Part shown: in pieces, positions 49,936-59,459 of the stretch
How the letters are laid out: every line of letters starts with the position of its first letter
Position numbering within the stretch: position 1 is the first letter of the stretch
NCBI GenBank assembly: GCA_036381595.1
Contig: DASVCN010000024.1
Location: 114,324 to 178,323 of the forward strand
Origin: Trueperaceae bacterium
GTDB taxonomy: Bacteria; Deinococcota; Deinococci; Deinococcales; Trueperaceae
Reading direction: 5' to 3'
Length of the DNA: 64,000 bases
Notes under the pieces: generated by a model
What the model was told of the DNA's origin: nothing
What the model saw: the letters and a program-made list of their open reading frames with translations, nothing else
Databases searched by the model: none
Made by a program: the position numbers and the translations under genes

Positions 49936-50030
49936 CAGCAAAGGCTAGCATCGGGGTAGGGTCTGTGCGGAAGCCGCCGAAACAGTAACAGGCAACTCCG
50001 GCGGCCGCTGCAACCGAGCAGAGCGCTCAG

Positions 50031-50059
50031 TTGCAGCATCACCTCGAGCGTCGTATCGT
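50031..50059 (+). promoter_or_regulatory. Possible promoter of the PAS/GAF kinase gene
   Basis: TTGCAG (50031-50036), 17-bp spacer, TATCGT (50054-50059). Both boxes are weak but spacing is ideal; about 60 nt leader before the ATG. Confidence 0.35.
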
Positions 50060-50124
50060 TACGTTCCATCGGGCAAGGCATGCCCTCGCCGTCTTCTTGG
50101 CGACGCGTGATCAGGGGGAAACGA

Positions 50125-52125
50125 ATGATGGAGCAGAAGCCGGTCGAGTCGGACCTGCCGCAGCAGACCGAGCAGACCGACGACTACTTCCGGAAGCTCC
50201 TGGGCCAACTGCCGGCCGCTGCTTACGCCTGCGACGCGGAGGGCCTGGTCACCTACTACAATCCGAGGGCAGTGGCGCTGTGGGGGCGGGCCCCGCGGCT
50301 CAACGATCCCGCTCACCGCTACTGCGGCTCCTTCCGGCCGCTCAGGCCGGACGGCCTCGCCCTCGACCGGAACGATTGCTTCATGGCGCTGGCCCTGAAG
50401 AACGACCGCGGCTACGACGCTCAGGAAGTGATCATCGAACGACCCGACGGGACCCGTAGAACGGTGCTCGCCTACATAAACCCGGTTCACGATGATGACG
50501 GGCGCCTGCTCGGGGCGATCAACACACTGGTGGACATCAGCGACCGCAAGTTGACGGAGGAGGCTCCCGCGCGACTCGCGGCGATCGTAGAGTCGTCGGA
50601 CGACGCCATCGTGAGCAAGGACCTGACCGGTGGGATCAGGAGCTGGAACCGGGGTGCGGAGGAGCTGTTCGGTTTTTCGGCTGAGGAGGCGGTCGGCAGG
50701 TCGATCACCCTCATCATCCCGGAGGATCGGCTCGACGAGGAGAACGAGATCCTTGGCAAACTGCGCCGAGGCGAGCGGATCGACCACTTCGAGACGGTAC
50801 GGCGCCGAAAGGACGGAAGCCTCATCGACATCTCGCTCACCGTCTCACCGATCAAGGACGGGTCCGGGCAGGTCGTAGGCGCTTCGAAGATCGCCCGGGA
50901 CATCACCGAGGTCAAACGGGCGCAGGAGGCCTTGCAGGAGCAGGCCCGCACGCTGCGGACGATAAACGAGGTAGCCGGGAAGCTTTCCGGCGAACTCGAT
51001 CTCAAGCGCCTCGTCCGGACGGTCACCGACGCCGGCCGGGAGCTCAGCCGCTCCCAGTTCGGGGCGTTCTTCTACAGTGAACAGGGACAGCATGGCGCCG
51101 GCTACACCCTCATGGCCCGGTCGGGCGATATGCCCGAGGGGTTCGACGAGGAGTACGTTCTGGGCAGCTACCCCGAGGTCTTCGGGGCCGTCGAGGGTGC
51201 AGCGAGACCGAAGCCGGGACCGAAGCTGAACAGCCACCTTGCCGTGCCGGTGGTGCCGAGGTCGGGCAAGGCGTTGGGCGTGCTCTTCTTCGGCGACGAA
51301 CGACCTGGCGTGTTCGACGAACAGCTCGAGCAGGTGATAGCGGCTATCGGCAGCCACGCCGCTACCGCCATCGACAACGCCCTGCTCTACGAGGAGGCCC
51401 GGGAACTCAACGAATCGCTCGAGGAGAAGGTCGAGCAGCGCACTGCCGACCTGAACGCGCTCAACCAGGAGCTAGAGACGTTCAACTACTCGGTCGCACA
51501 CGACCTCCGGGGTTCACTGCGCGGCATTGACGGTTTCAGCAGCCTGATACTCGAAGAGAGCGGCGACGAGCTGAGCGACACGACCCGGCGCTACCTGAAC
51601 AGGGTTCGAGCCGGGGCGCAGCGTATGGGGCAGCTGCTTGACAACCTTCTAGAGCTGTCCCGGCTGATGCGGGCCGAGGTCCTTCGCCAGCATTTCGACC
51701 TGCATTCAATGGCGCGATCGATAATCGAAGACCTGCGGGAGTGGGAACCGGAGCGGGAGGTCGAGGTAGTGATCGCCGACTGCCCGCTCCTCGTCGGCGA
51801 CCCCGGCCTCATGCGCATCGCCATGGAGAACCTGCTGGGGAACGCCTGGAAGTTCAGCCGTCACAGATCACCGGCTCGGATCGAGGTGGGCTGCGAAGAA
51901 CGTGACGGCAACGTCGTGTATTACGTGCGTGACAACGGCATAGGGTTCGACGATCGCTTCGAAGACAAGCTGTTCGAACCGTTCCAGCGCCTGCACGCTC
52001 CCGACGCCTTCGAAGGCACCGGCATCGGCCTGGCCAACACCAAGCGCATCATCGACAAGCATGGTGGCCGGATCTGGGCCACGAGCGCGCCGGACCAAGG
52101 AGCCACCTTCTACTTCACCCTCTGA
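50125..52125 (+). CDS. Soluble PAS-PAS-GAF sensor histidine kinase
   Basis: A 666-aa kinase without transmembrane helices. PAS 1 (~25-130, YFRKLLGQLPAAAYACDAEGLVTYYN), PAS 2 (~145-265, AIVESSDDAIVSKDLTGGIRSWNRGAEELFGFSAEEAVGR), GAF (~290-430), HisKA with phospho-acceptor His459 (NYSVAHDLRGSLRGIDGF) and HATPase with MENLLGNAWKFS, DNGIGFDD and GTGIGLANTKRII. Cofactor of the PAS/GAF modules is unclear; the layout is like cytoplasmic light or redox sensors of the HWE-unlike phytochrome group, but no bilin Cys is evident. No response regulator adjacent. ATG 50125 follows AGGGGG; a second ATG comes one codon later. Confidence 0.9.
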   Translation: MMEQKPVESDLPQQTEQTDDYFRKLLGQLPAAAYACDAEGLVTYYNPRAVALWGRAPRLNDPAHRYCGSFRPLRPDGLALDRNDCFMALALKNDRGYDAQEVIIERPDGTRRTVLAYINPVHDDDGRLLGAINTLVDISDRKLTEEAPARLAAIVESSDDAIVSKDLTGGIRSWNRGAEELFGFSAEEAVGRSITLIIPEDRLDEENEILGKLRRGERIDHFETVRRRKDGSLIDISLTVSPIKDGSGQVVGASKIARDITEVKRAQEALQEQARTLRTINEVAGKLSGELDLKRLVRTVTDAGRELSRSQFGAFFYSEQGQHGAGYTLMARSGDMPEGFDEEYVLGSYPEVFGAVEGAARPKPGPKLNSHLAVPVVPRSGKALGVLFFGDERPGVFDEQLEQVIAAIGSHAATAIDNALLYEEARELNESLEEKVEQRTADLNALNQELETFNYSVAHDLRGSLRGIDGFSSLILEESGDELSDTTRRYLNRVRAGAQRMGQLLDNLLELSRLMRAEVLRQHFDLHSMARSIIEDLREWEPEREVEVVIADCPLLVGDPGLMRIAMENLLGNAWKFSRHRSPARIEVGCEERDGNVVYYVRDNGIGFDDRFEDKLFEPFQRLHAPDAFEGTGIGLANTKRIIDKHGGRIWATSAPDQGATFYFTL

Positions 52126-52317
52126 TCGCTCGGGGGCTCTCGCTTGCTACGAGGATCCTTCGGTTCCGACGGTCGCCGCGCGAGCTACTCCGCGCCGGCC
52201 CGATTGTTAGCCGCGCTGACACCAGCGGCCGTTCACCTTTCGCTATAGTCGCCTGAACAGCCAGTCGAGCGAGCTGCCGGGAGTTCACGCCGTGCCGGCA
52301 TGGCGGGAGGCGACATC

Positions 52318-53580
52318 GTGAGCATGAGGACGATACGAGATGTGAAGGTGCTGGGGATGGTCCTGGCCGGGGGCAAGGGAACCAGGCTGCATCCGCTCAC
52401 CCTCAAACGCACCAAGCCTGCCGTTCCCTTCGGCAGCAAGTACCGGATCATCGACTTCGCGCTCAACAACATGATCAACTCGGGCATCTACGGGATGTAC
52501 GTGCTCACCCAGTTCAAGGCCCAGAGCCTGACCGAGCACATCCAGCGGAACTGGCGCTTCGGGTCGTTCCTGTCCGACTACTTCATCACGCTTGCGCCGG
52601 CCCAGATGTACCTCTACGAAGAGTTGGGGGCAGAGTGGTACCGCGGCACCGCCGACGCCATCTACCAGAACATCCACCTCATCGACAACCACTCGCCCGA
52701 CTACGTGGCGATCTTCTCCGGTGACCACATCTACAAGATGGACATCGCCCACATGATCGACTACCACCTGGAGAAGCAGGCAAACGTAACGGTAGCCGCC
52801 TATCCCACGCCGGTCGCCGACGCCACCCGCTTCGGCGTCCTGCAGGTGGACGAGGATTTCCTCATCACCGAGTTCCAGGAGAAACCCGCTAACCCGAACC
52901 CCATCCCCGGTCGGCCCACTCACGCTCTGGCCTCGATGGGCAACTACATCTTCTCGACCGACTGCCTCATGGAGATGCTGTACGACGACGCCGAGGACAG
53001 CTCGAGCGAACACGACTTCGGCAAGAACCTGCTGCCCGAGGCGCTCAAGGACGGTTACAGGTTGGCCGCCTACGATTTCGCCCGCAACCCCATCCCCGGA
53101 CAGGACGGGCCCAACACCTATTGGCGCGACGTGGGCACGATCGACTCGTATCATGAGGCGAGCATGGATTTGGTGGCGGTGCAGCCCGAGTTCGACCTCT
53201 ACAACGAGGAGTGGCCGCTGCGAACCTCGGCCGAGTTCTCGCCGCCCGCCAAGTTCGTCCACGAGACTCCGGAGCGTCGCGGTCAGGCGTTCAACAGCCT
53301 GGTGGCCGGCGGGGTCATCATCTCCGGAGCCACCGTTCGGGAGTCGATCCTGGCCCGCCGGGTGCGAGTCCACTCCTACTCCCTGGTCGAACGCTCGGTG
53401 ATCTTCGACAACAGTTCGATCGGCCGCAACTGCATCATCCGCAATGCGATCATCGACAAGAACGTGCGGGTACCGGACGGCATGCGGATCGGGGTCGACC
53501 GAGCCGAGGACGAGAGCAGAGGGTTCGTGGTCACCGAAAGGGGTGTGGTGACGGTCCCGAAGAGCTACGCATTCGATTGA
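52318..53580 (+). CDS. glgC: Glucose-1-phosphate adenylyltransferase
   Basis: Makes ADP-glucose for glycogen synthesis. N-terminal nucleotide-binding loop [41 protein letters not shown] with the activator-binding Lys region, [18 protein letters not shown] and [14 protein letters not shown], plus C-terminal left-handed helix repeats ([33 protein letters not shown]). Allosteric control by sugar phosphates is usual. GTG 52318 lies seven bases after GGGAGG; this is better than an ATG six codons upstream without a site. glgA/B/P are not nearby. 420 aa. Confidence 0.95.
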   Translation: MSMRTIRDVKVLGMVLAGGKGTRLHPLTLKRTKPAVPFGSKYRIIDFALNNMINSGIYGMYVLTQFKAQSLTEHIQRNWRFGSFLSDYFITLAPAQMYLYEELGAEWYRGTADAIYQNIHLIDNHSPDYVAIFSGDHIYKMDIAHMIDYHLEKQANVTVAAYPTPVADATRFGVLQVDEDFLITEFQEKPANPNPIPGRPTHALASMGNYIFSTDCLMEMLYDDAEDSSSEHDFGKNLLPEALKDGYRLAAYDFARNPIPGQDGPNTYWRDVGTIDSYHEASMDLVAVQPEFDLYNEEWPLRTSAEFSPPAKFVHETPERRGQAFNSLVAGGVIISGATVRESILARRVRVHSYSLVERSVIFDNSSIGRNCIIRNAIIDKNVRVPDGMRIGVDRAEDESRGFVVTERGVVTVPKSYAFD

Positions 53581-53728
53581 TCCGGGCCGTGGGCGCGCGC
53601 ATCGGACCGCCGTCCGACAGCTTACAGCTGCCGCTCACCCACCAGTGATACCCTAGCGGGACTAGGTTACGGTCCCGCGCCGGCCGGGAAGGCCATCGGC
53701 GTGGGTCCGCATCCGCAGGGAGGCTCTG

Positions 53729-55720
53729 TTGAAACGATCTTTCAACCCCTGGCTGCTCGTGATGCTGATAATACTCGGCATCTTCGTGTTCAACCAGTTC
53801 AACGCGGGCGGTGCCAGCAGGGATATCAACTTCTCCACCTTCACAGATCTGGTGGAAGAGGGCAAGGTGGCGTCGGTCGTCGTCGAACGGAACACCGGCG
53901 GGATCCAGGGGGAGCTGCGCAGCGAGACGCAGGTCACGATCGACGGAGAGCCGCAGACGATCCGCTCCTTCACGACCACCGCGGTGATCACCGACTCGCT
54001 GCTGCAGCGGCTCGAGGAGCAGGTGCCCGAGGTCACGATACGCAACCCTCCGCAATGGATCGGCTTCGCGATCTCGATCCTGCCCATAATCATCCTCATC
54101 GGTTTCTTCTGGTTCATCTTCATGCGGGCCCAAGGCGGTCCCAACCAGGTGATGCAGTTCGGTCAGTCGAAGGCGAAGACCTATGGTCGCGAGACCAAGG
54201 TCAAGACCTCGTTCGACGACGTCGCCGGCCACCAGGAAGCGAAGCAGGAGCTGAAGGAGGTCGTCGACTTCCTGAAGAACCCGCAGAAGTATCTGAGGAT
54301 CGGGGCAGAGATCCCCCGCGGCGTGCTCCTGGTGGGCCCGCCCGGAACCGGTAAGACTCTGCTCGCCAGGGCGGTCGCCGGCGAGGCCGGGGTTCCGTTC
54401 CTCACCGTCTCGGCTTCGGAGTTCATGGAGATGTTCGTTGGCGTCGGGGCCAGCCGGGTGCGCAACCTCTTCGAGGAGGCCCGCAAGTCGAGCCCCGCCA
54501 TCATCTTCATCGACGAACTCGATTCGATCGGCCGGCGCCGCGGAGCCGGCATCGGTGGCGGACACGACGAGCGCGAGCAGACCCTCAACCAGATCCTCTC
54601 CGAGATGGACGGATTCGAGAAGGACACCTCGGTGATCGTGATCGCCGCGACCAACCGTCCCGACATCCTCGATCCTGCGCTGCTGCGCCCCGGCCGTTTC
54701 GACCGGCAGGTGACCATCGGCCTGCCTACCCAGCGCGAACGCGAGGAGATCCTCAAGGTCCACGTGCGCAACAAGCCGATCGCCGACGACGTCGACCTCA
54801 AGCGCCTCTCAGGCGCGACCCCGATGTTCTCCGGCGCCGACCTCGAGAACCTGACGAACGAAGCGGCCCTGGTGGCTGCCCGTAGCGGCAAGCAGACCAT
54901 CAACTGGGCCGACTTCAACGAGGCCCTCGACCGGATAACCCTCGGTTTGCGGCGCGGCAGCCTGGTGCCCACCGAGGAGGAGCGGAAGATCCTCGCCTAC
55001 CACGAGGCCGGGCATGCCATCGCCTACACTGCTCAGCCCGACCTGGGGCAGATCCGCAAGGTTACGATCATGCCGCGCGGCGGGGCCGGTGGCTTCATGG
55101 CGCCCCTCTCCAAGGAGCAGATGTTCTACAACGTCGACCGTTTCAGGCAGCAGCTGATCGTGGCGTTCGCCGGCCGCATCGCCGAGAAGCGCGTCACCGG
55201 CACCATCTCCTCGGGCGCTTCGAACGACCTGAAGCAGGCGACCGACATGGCCAAGCAGATGGTCCTCGACCTCGGCATGGGCGGGGAGGAGTACGTCGCC
55301 TGGGGCTCGGACAGCGGCCCCGTGTTCCTTGGCGGGGAGATAAGCCGCCGCAAGGACTTCAGCGAGGAGACCGCGCGCCTCATCGAGGAGCAGGTCACGC
55401 AGATCCTGCGTGAGTCGTACGAGAAGTGTCAGACCCTCATCGACGAGCATTGGGAGGCGGTCGAAGCCGTGGCGCAGTCGCTGCTCGCCCAGGAGACGCT
55501 CGACGGCGCGATCGTGCAGAAGGCCTTCGAGAAGGCCGAAGCGGGCATGACCGCGGCCGAGATCAAGGAGTGGATCTTGGCCGAGGCGAAGGAACGGGAG
55601 CGCCTCGAAGAGGAGGCTGCCGATCGCGACCGGTTGGCCGAGGAGCGACGCCGCGCCGAGCGCGAGCGACACGCTCCCCCCGTCGACAGGAGGCCGGCCC
55701 CGGAAGGCACCCGAGGTTAA
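53729..55720 (+). CDS. ftsH: ATP-dependent zinc metalloprotease FtsH
   Basis: Membrane-bound AAA+ protease for misfolded and regulatory membrane proteins. Two N-terminal transmembrane helices ([42 protein letters not shown]) flank a periplasmic domain; the AAA module has GPPGTGKT at residues 203-210, [25 protein letters not shown]; the M41 protease domain has HEAGH at 425-429. Length 663 aa; the C-terminal 60 residues are a charged coiled coil ([21 protein letters not shown]). TTG start after GGGAGGCTCTG. Confidence 0.97.
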   Translation: MKRSFNPWLLVMLIILGIFVFNQFNAGGASRDINFSTFTDLVEEGKVASVVVERNTGGIQGELRSETQVTIDGEPQTIRSFTTTAVITDSLLQRLEEQVPEVTIRNPPQWIGFAISILPIIILIGFFWFIFMRAQGGPNQVMQFGQSKAKTYGRETKVKTSFDDVAGHQEAKQELKEVVDFLKNPQKYLRIGAEIPRGVLLVGPPGTGKTLLARAVAGEAGVPFLTVSASEFMEMFVGVGASRVRNLFEEARKSSPAIIFIDELDSIGRRRGAGIGGGHDEREQTLNQILSEMDGFEKDTSVIVIAATNRPDILDPALLRPGRFDRQVTIGLPTQREREEILKVHVRNKPIADDVDLKRLSGATPMFSGADLENLTNEAALVAARSGKQTINWADFNEALDRITLGLRRGSLVPTEEERKILAYHEAGHAIAYTAQPDLGQIRKVTIMPRGGAGGFMAPLSKEQMFYNVDRFRQQLIVAFAGRIAEKRVTGTISSGASNDLKQATDMAKQMVLDLGMGGEEYVAWGSDSGPVFLGGEISRRKDFSEETARLIEEQVTQILRESYEKCQTLIDEHWEAVEAVAQSLLAQETLDGAIVQKAFEKAEAGMTAAEIKEWILAEAKERERLEEEAADRDRLAEERRRAERERHAPPVDRRPAPEGTRG

Positions 55721-55733
55721 CCGAGCCAGGGCA

Positions 55734-55771
55734 AAGCGGGCGCTCCCACCGAGGGTGCGCCCGCTTCTTCA
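55734..55771 (+). terminator. Terminator after ftsH
   Basis: Stem AAGCGGGCGC...GCGCCCGCTT (55734-55766) with an inner CCC/GGG pairing, followed by CTTCTTC. A convincing intrinsic terminator. Confidence 0.8.
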
Positions 55772-55855
55772 TGGATCGTCCCCCCGGAGGGGCGCTCCTA
55801 GGAGTCCGGTCCGACGCGGTATCATTCGACTGGCCAGAAGGTGGCCGGGATCGTT

Positions 55856-57511
55856 ATGCCCCTGATAGACGGAAAGTACGAGATCCTCAGCGAGCAGCAA
55901 CTCGGGCCCGAGCAGACACTGTTCGAGGCTACCGCGCCCGATGGTGCCGCGGTGAGGATCGTCTGGTACGAGTTGGAGCCCGACCAGGAAGCGCGCTTCG
56001 AGCACTACCGGCGAACGGTGAAGCGACTCAAGCGCTCCGACAGGGCGGCCGTCTACGACGTGGTCTCACGACCGGGCGCCCACTACGTTGCCTGGCACCT
56101 GCCGGTCGACGCCAAGCCAGCCGCGGCCGATGACGAGCTCTCCTCTGCCCTCGCCACGGCCGGCTACCGGGCCGAGGACGCCGACGTGAGGCGCAACGGC
56201 CGCCGTCCGATCCTCTACGGGCTCGCCTTCGACGGAACGTCGTTGCCGGCGACCGTCGTCCCTTCAGGGCCAGAGGAAGCGAGGCCCAGGGCGCGGCGTA
56301 GCGCGCCGGTGCCTCCCCGCTGGGCGGTAACGCTCGCAGCCACCTGCCTGCTGGGGATAATCGCGCTGGCCTTCCTCTATGCCGGGCTTACACAGCGGGC
56401 CAACGACACGCTGGTGGTGGTGCCGCGGGTGGCGGGCGCCGGTGTGAACGAGGCGGCCGCGCTGCTCCACGGCCTCGGCCTACGAGTGGATCCGGTACCG
56501 ATCGGCTCATCCGAAGAAGCCGGCACGGTTCTCAACGTCGAGCCGGCCAGCGGGACGCAGCTGCGGCCGGGCCGCACGGTCAGGCTCTCCTACGCTCTCC
56601 CCCCAGGCGCGGTCACCCCCGCCGAAGTACCACGTGTCGTCGCCCGCCGATATCCCGAGGAGGCGGCGGCCATCCTCGAGGAGACCGGGCTGCAGATCGG
56701 GACCGTCGCCCGCATCCCCGCCGAGCAGGCGGCGGGACTCGTCATCTCCCAGTCGCCGGCCGCGGGGACGGTGAGCTACGAGGGCGCCACTGTCGACCTG
56801 CTCGTGAGCGCGGGGCCGAACGAGCAACTTACGTTCGTCCCCGACCTAGTCGGGCTGCCGGTCGAGGAGGCCCGCTATCTGGCGCGGGTAGCCGGGTTGT
56901 CGCCCGAGAGGATCCTCGAGGACGCCGTGCCAGCGGGGCGCGGTGACGCCGGCACCGTCGTGGCGCAGTCGCTCCGCCCCAATCAGCCGGTCGAGCAGGG
57001 GGAAGCGGTGTTGCGGCTAACCGTCGCTCGCCCCGAACGGAACCTCGCCTCCAACGAGTCGGGACTGCCATCGTTCGTGGGACTCAGCCTCGAGGAGGCC
57101 AGGGAGTTGGCCGGCTCGCTCGAGCTCACTGTCGAGCAGATCGCAGATCGAACCATCCCCGAAGTGGTCGTCGACCAGTCGCCGCCACCTGCCACCGAAG
57201 GGGCTCGGGAGCTTACTCTGGTCGTCAACGTCCACCCGCTCGTCATCCCCACCCCCGACGTGCAGGCGAACATCCGCGAACCGGAACCCAGGGAACTCGC
57301 GTTCCGCTGGTTCATCGAGCCGGGGATCCCCGAGCAGTTGGCCCGCGTCTACGCGACCGACCTCGAGGGGAACACCAGGCTCGTCTGGGTCGAAAGGGTG
57401 GAGGGCGGAGAGAGCGTCGAAGGGGTGTGGCGTACGATGGTCACGGGGCCGGTCCGGTTCAGCCTCACCCTCAACGATCAACCTTACGGCATAGATCTGC
57501 AGGCGAACTGA
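55856..57511 (+). CDS. PASTA-repeat membrane protein with truncated kinase-like N-terminus
   Basis: A 551-aa protein. Residues 1-82 (MPLIDGKYEILSEQQLGPEQ ... YRRTVKRLKRSDRAAVYDVVSRPGAHYVAWHLP) read like the first strands of a Hanks-type Ser/Thr kinase N-lobe: the glycine-loop position is LGPEQTLFEA without the GxGxxG, the ATP-anchoring Lys is replaced (VRIVWYEL), and there is no catalytic HRD or DFG. One transmembrane helix at ~155-178 leads to four PASTA repeats (186-255, 263-330, 335-405, 415-475) and a C-terminal beta domain of ~75 residues. It looks like a PknB-type receptor that lost its catalytic lobe. ATG 55856 is used; an in-frame GTG lies five codons upstream. Confidence 0.8.
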   Translation: MPLIDGKYEILSEQQLGPEQTLFEATAPDGAAVRIVWYELEPDQEARFEHYRRTVKRLKRSDRAAVYDVVSRPGAHYVAWHLPVDAKPAAADDELSSALATAGYRAEDADVRRNGRRPILYGLAFDGTSLPATVVPSGPEEARPRARRSAPVPPRWAVTLAATCLLGIIALAFLYAGLTQRANDTLVVVPRVAGAGVNEAAALLHGLGLRVDPVPIGSSEEAGTVLNVEPASGTQLRPGRTVRLSYALPPGAVTPAEVPRVVARRYPEEAAAILEETGLQIGTVARIPAEQAAGLVISQSPAAGTVSYEGATVDLLVSAGPNEQLTFVPDLVGLPVEEARYLARVAGLSPERILEDAVPAGRGDAGTVVAQSLRPNQPVEQGEAVLRLTVARPERNLASNESGLPSFVGLSLEEARELAGSLELTVEQIADRTIPEVVVDQSPPPATEGARELTLVVNVHPLVIPTPDVQANIREPEPRELAFRWFIEPGIPEQLARVYATDLEGNTRLVWVERVEGGESVEGVWRTMVTGPVRFSLTLNDQPYGIDLQAN

Positions 57512-57695
57512 ACCTCCTTGTGGCATGTGTGTGGGGAAGTAACAGACGGTGCCGACTGAGGTATAGTATCGGCCGGTCTCAAGGCCCGAGCGGCTGCCAC
57601 CAGGCAAGGATAGCCGCGACTCGCCCGCAGCTTCTCGCCTTCCTCCGCAGCTAAAAGTCGCCTGGCTCCTCGCTCGTCACCCGGAAGGAATCTCG

Positions 57696-59459
57696 GTGCG
57701 TCAGACCTTCAGCGATCTCTCCCGATACGTTAGGCGCTACCCGGGTCGATACCTGGCCGGACTCGCGGCCTTGGTGGTATCCGGCTTCTTCACCACCCTG
57801 GTACCGATAATCGTCGGCGGAGCGGTCGACGGCCTCACCCGTTCGACGCTCACGATGGACGACGTCCTCGGCTACATCGGAGCCCTGCTCGCCTCGACGG
57901 CCATCGCTGCCCTGGCGATCATCATCGTGAGGCGCACCATCCTCAACGCCTCCTGGGAGATCCAGTTCGACATCCGCCGCGATCTGTTCGAGCACTTCAC
58001 CCGGCTCGATTCGGCCTTCTTCGACGATCACAGGGTGGGCGACCTGATGGCCCGCCTCACCGCCGATCTCAACGCGGTACGGATGTTCGTGGGGGTCGCG
58101 ATCTTCCAGGGAGTGAACACCACTTTCCTGCTCGGGTTCACGCTCTGGCGGATGTTCCAATTGAGCCCCCAACTGACCGCCTTCACCCTGCTGATGGTGC
58201 CTGTCATCGTCCTCTCCTTCTTCCTCCTCCTCAAGTCCGTTCACAAGCGCTACGAACGGGTCCAGGAGCAGTTCTCCGACGTATCGGCGATGGCCCAGGA
58301 GAACTTCAACGGGATCCGGGTCGTCAAGGGGTTCGGTGTCGAGGACCGCGAGATAAGCAACTTCAAGCGCCTCAACGACGACTTCATCCGTCGCAATCTC
58401 ACCCTCACCAAGGTGGAGGGGCCGATGTTCCCGCTCATGGAGTTCCTCTTCGGCGCCACCATCTCCCTGCTGCTGCTGTTCGGTGGCCGGGCCGTGCTGG
58501 GAGCCGGCAACGACCTCACCATCGGCGAGTTCTCGGCCTTCGTGTTCCTCTTCGAAGGCATCCAGTGGCCGCTCATCGCCCTCGGCTGGATCGCCAACAT
58601 CGTGCAGCGGGGCGTCACCTCCTGGGGGAGGCTGGCTGAACTCCTCAACACCCGGCCGCGCATCGCCGACGGACCTCAGACCGACTTCTCGCTGCGAACG
58701 GTCCGCGGCGACATAGAGTTCAGGGACGTGACTCTGAGGTTCGACGACTTCACCGCACTCGACCGGGTCTCGTTCCGGATCCGGGCGGGCGAAGCCGTGG
58801 GCTTCACCGGCCGCACCGGCGCCGGCAAGACGCTCATCGTAAACCTGATCGGGCGGGTCGTCGAACCGACCTCGGGACAGATACTGATAGACGGCCGCGA
58901 CATCCGGGAGTTCCCGCTCGAGGTACTGAGGCGGCACATCGGCGTCGTCCCTCAGGAACCGTTCCTCTTCTCCGACACGATCGCCGAGAACATCGCCTAC
59001 GGAATACCGAAGGACGACAGCCCCGAGCGGATGGAGCGGATCCGCGAGGTGGCCCGGATGGCGCAGCTGGCCGATGACGTCGAGGAGTTCCCGGAGGGCT
59101 ACGACACCAGCCTCGGGGAACGGGGTGTAACCCTCTCCGGTGGCCAGCGGCAACGCACCGCGATCGCTCGAGCGATCATCCGCGACCCTTCGGTGCTTAT
59201 CCTCGACGACGCCCTCTCGGCGGTCGATACCCACACCGAGGCCGAGATCCTCAAGGGGCTGGAGCAGGTGCAGAAGGGGCGCACCACCCTTGTCATCGCC
59301 CACCGCCTCTCCGCCTTCCAGAACTGCGACCGCATCTTCGTCATGGCAGAGGGCAAGATCAGCGAGCAGGGCACCCACCGGCAGCTGCTCGAGCAGGACG
59401 GCTGGTACGCCGACATGCACCGCCGCCAGCAGCTGGAAGCCGACCTGGAGGCTGCCTGA
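57696..59459 (+). CDS. ABC exporter half-transporter, degenerate Walker-B subunit (TmrB-like)
   Basis: A 587-aa fusion of a six-helix transmembrane domain (residues ~15-320) and a nucleotide-binding domain. Walker A GRTGAGKT is at 372-379 and a canonical signature LSGGQ at 480-484. The Walker B ends LILDDA, so the catalytic Glu is Asp505. Such Asp-for-Glu subunits form the inactive ATP site of heterodimeric exporters such as Thermus TmrAB. GTG start after GGAAGGAATCTCG. The next gene encodes the complementary half and shares one base (TGATG). Substrate unknown; lipids or drugs in relatives. Confidence 0.93.
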   Translation: MRQTFSDLSRYVRRYPGRYLAGLAALVVSGFFTTLVPIIVGGAVDGLTRSTLTMDDVLGYIGALLASTAIAALAIIIVRRTILNASWEIQFDIRRDLFEHFTRLDSAFFDDHRVGDLMARLTADLNAVRMFVGVAIFQGVNTTFLLGFTLWRMFQLSPQLTAFTLLMVPVIVLSFFLLLKSVHKRYERVQEQFSDVSAMAQENFNGIRVVKGFGVEDREISNFKRLNDDFIRRNLTLTKVEGPMFPLMEFLFGATISLLLLFGGRAVLGAGNDLTIGEFSAFVFLFEGIQWPLIALGWIANIVQRGVTSWGRLAELLNTRPRIADGPQTDFSLRTVRGDIEFRDVTLRFDDFTALDRVSFRIRAGEAVGFTGRTGAGKTLIVNLIGRVVEPTSGQILIDGRDIREFPLEVLRRHIGVVPQEPFLFSDTIAENIAYGIPKDDSPERMERIREVARMAQLADDVEEFPEGYDTSLGERGVTLSGGQRQRTAIARAIIRDPSVLILDDALSAVDTHTEAEILKGLEQVQKGRTTLVIAHRLSAFQNCDRIFVMAEGKISEQGTHRQLLEQDGWYADMHRRQQLEADLEAA

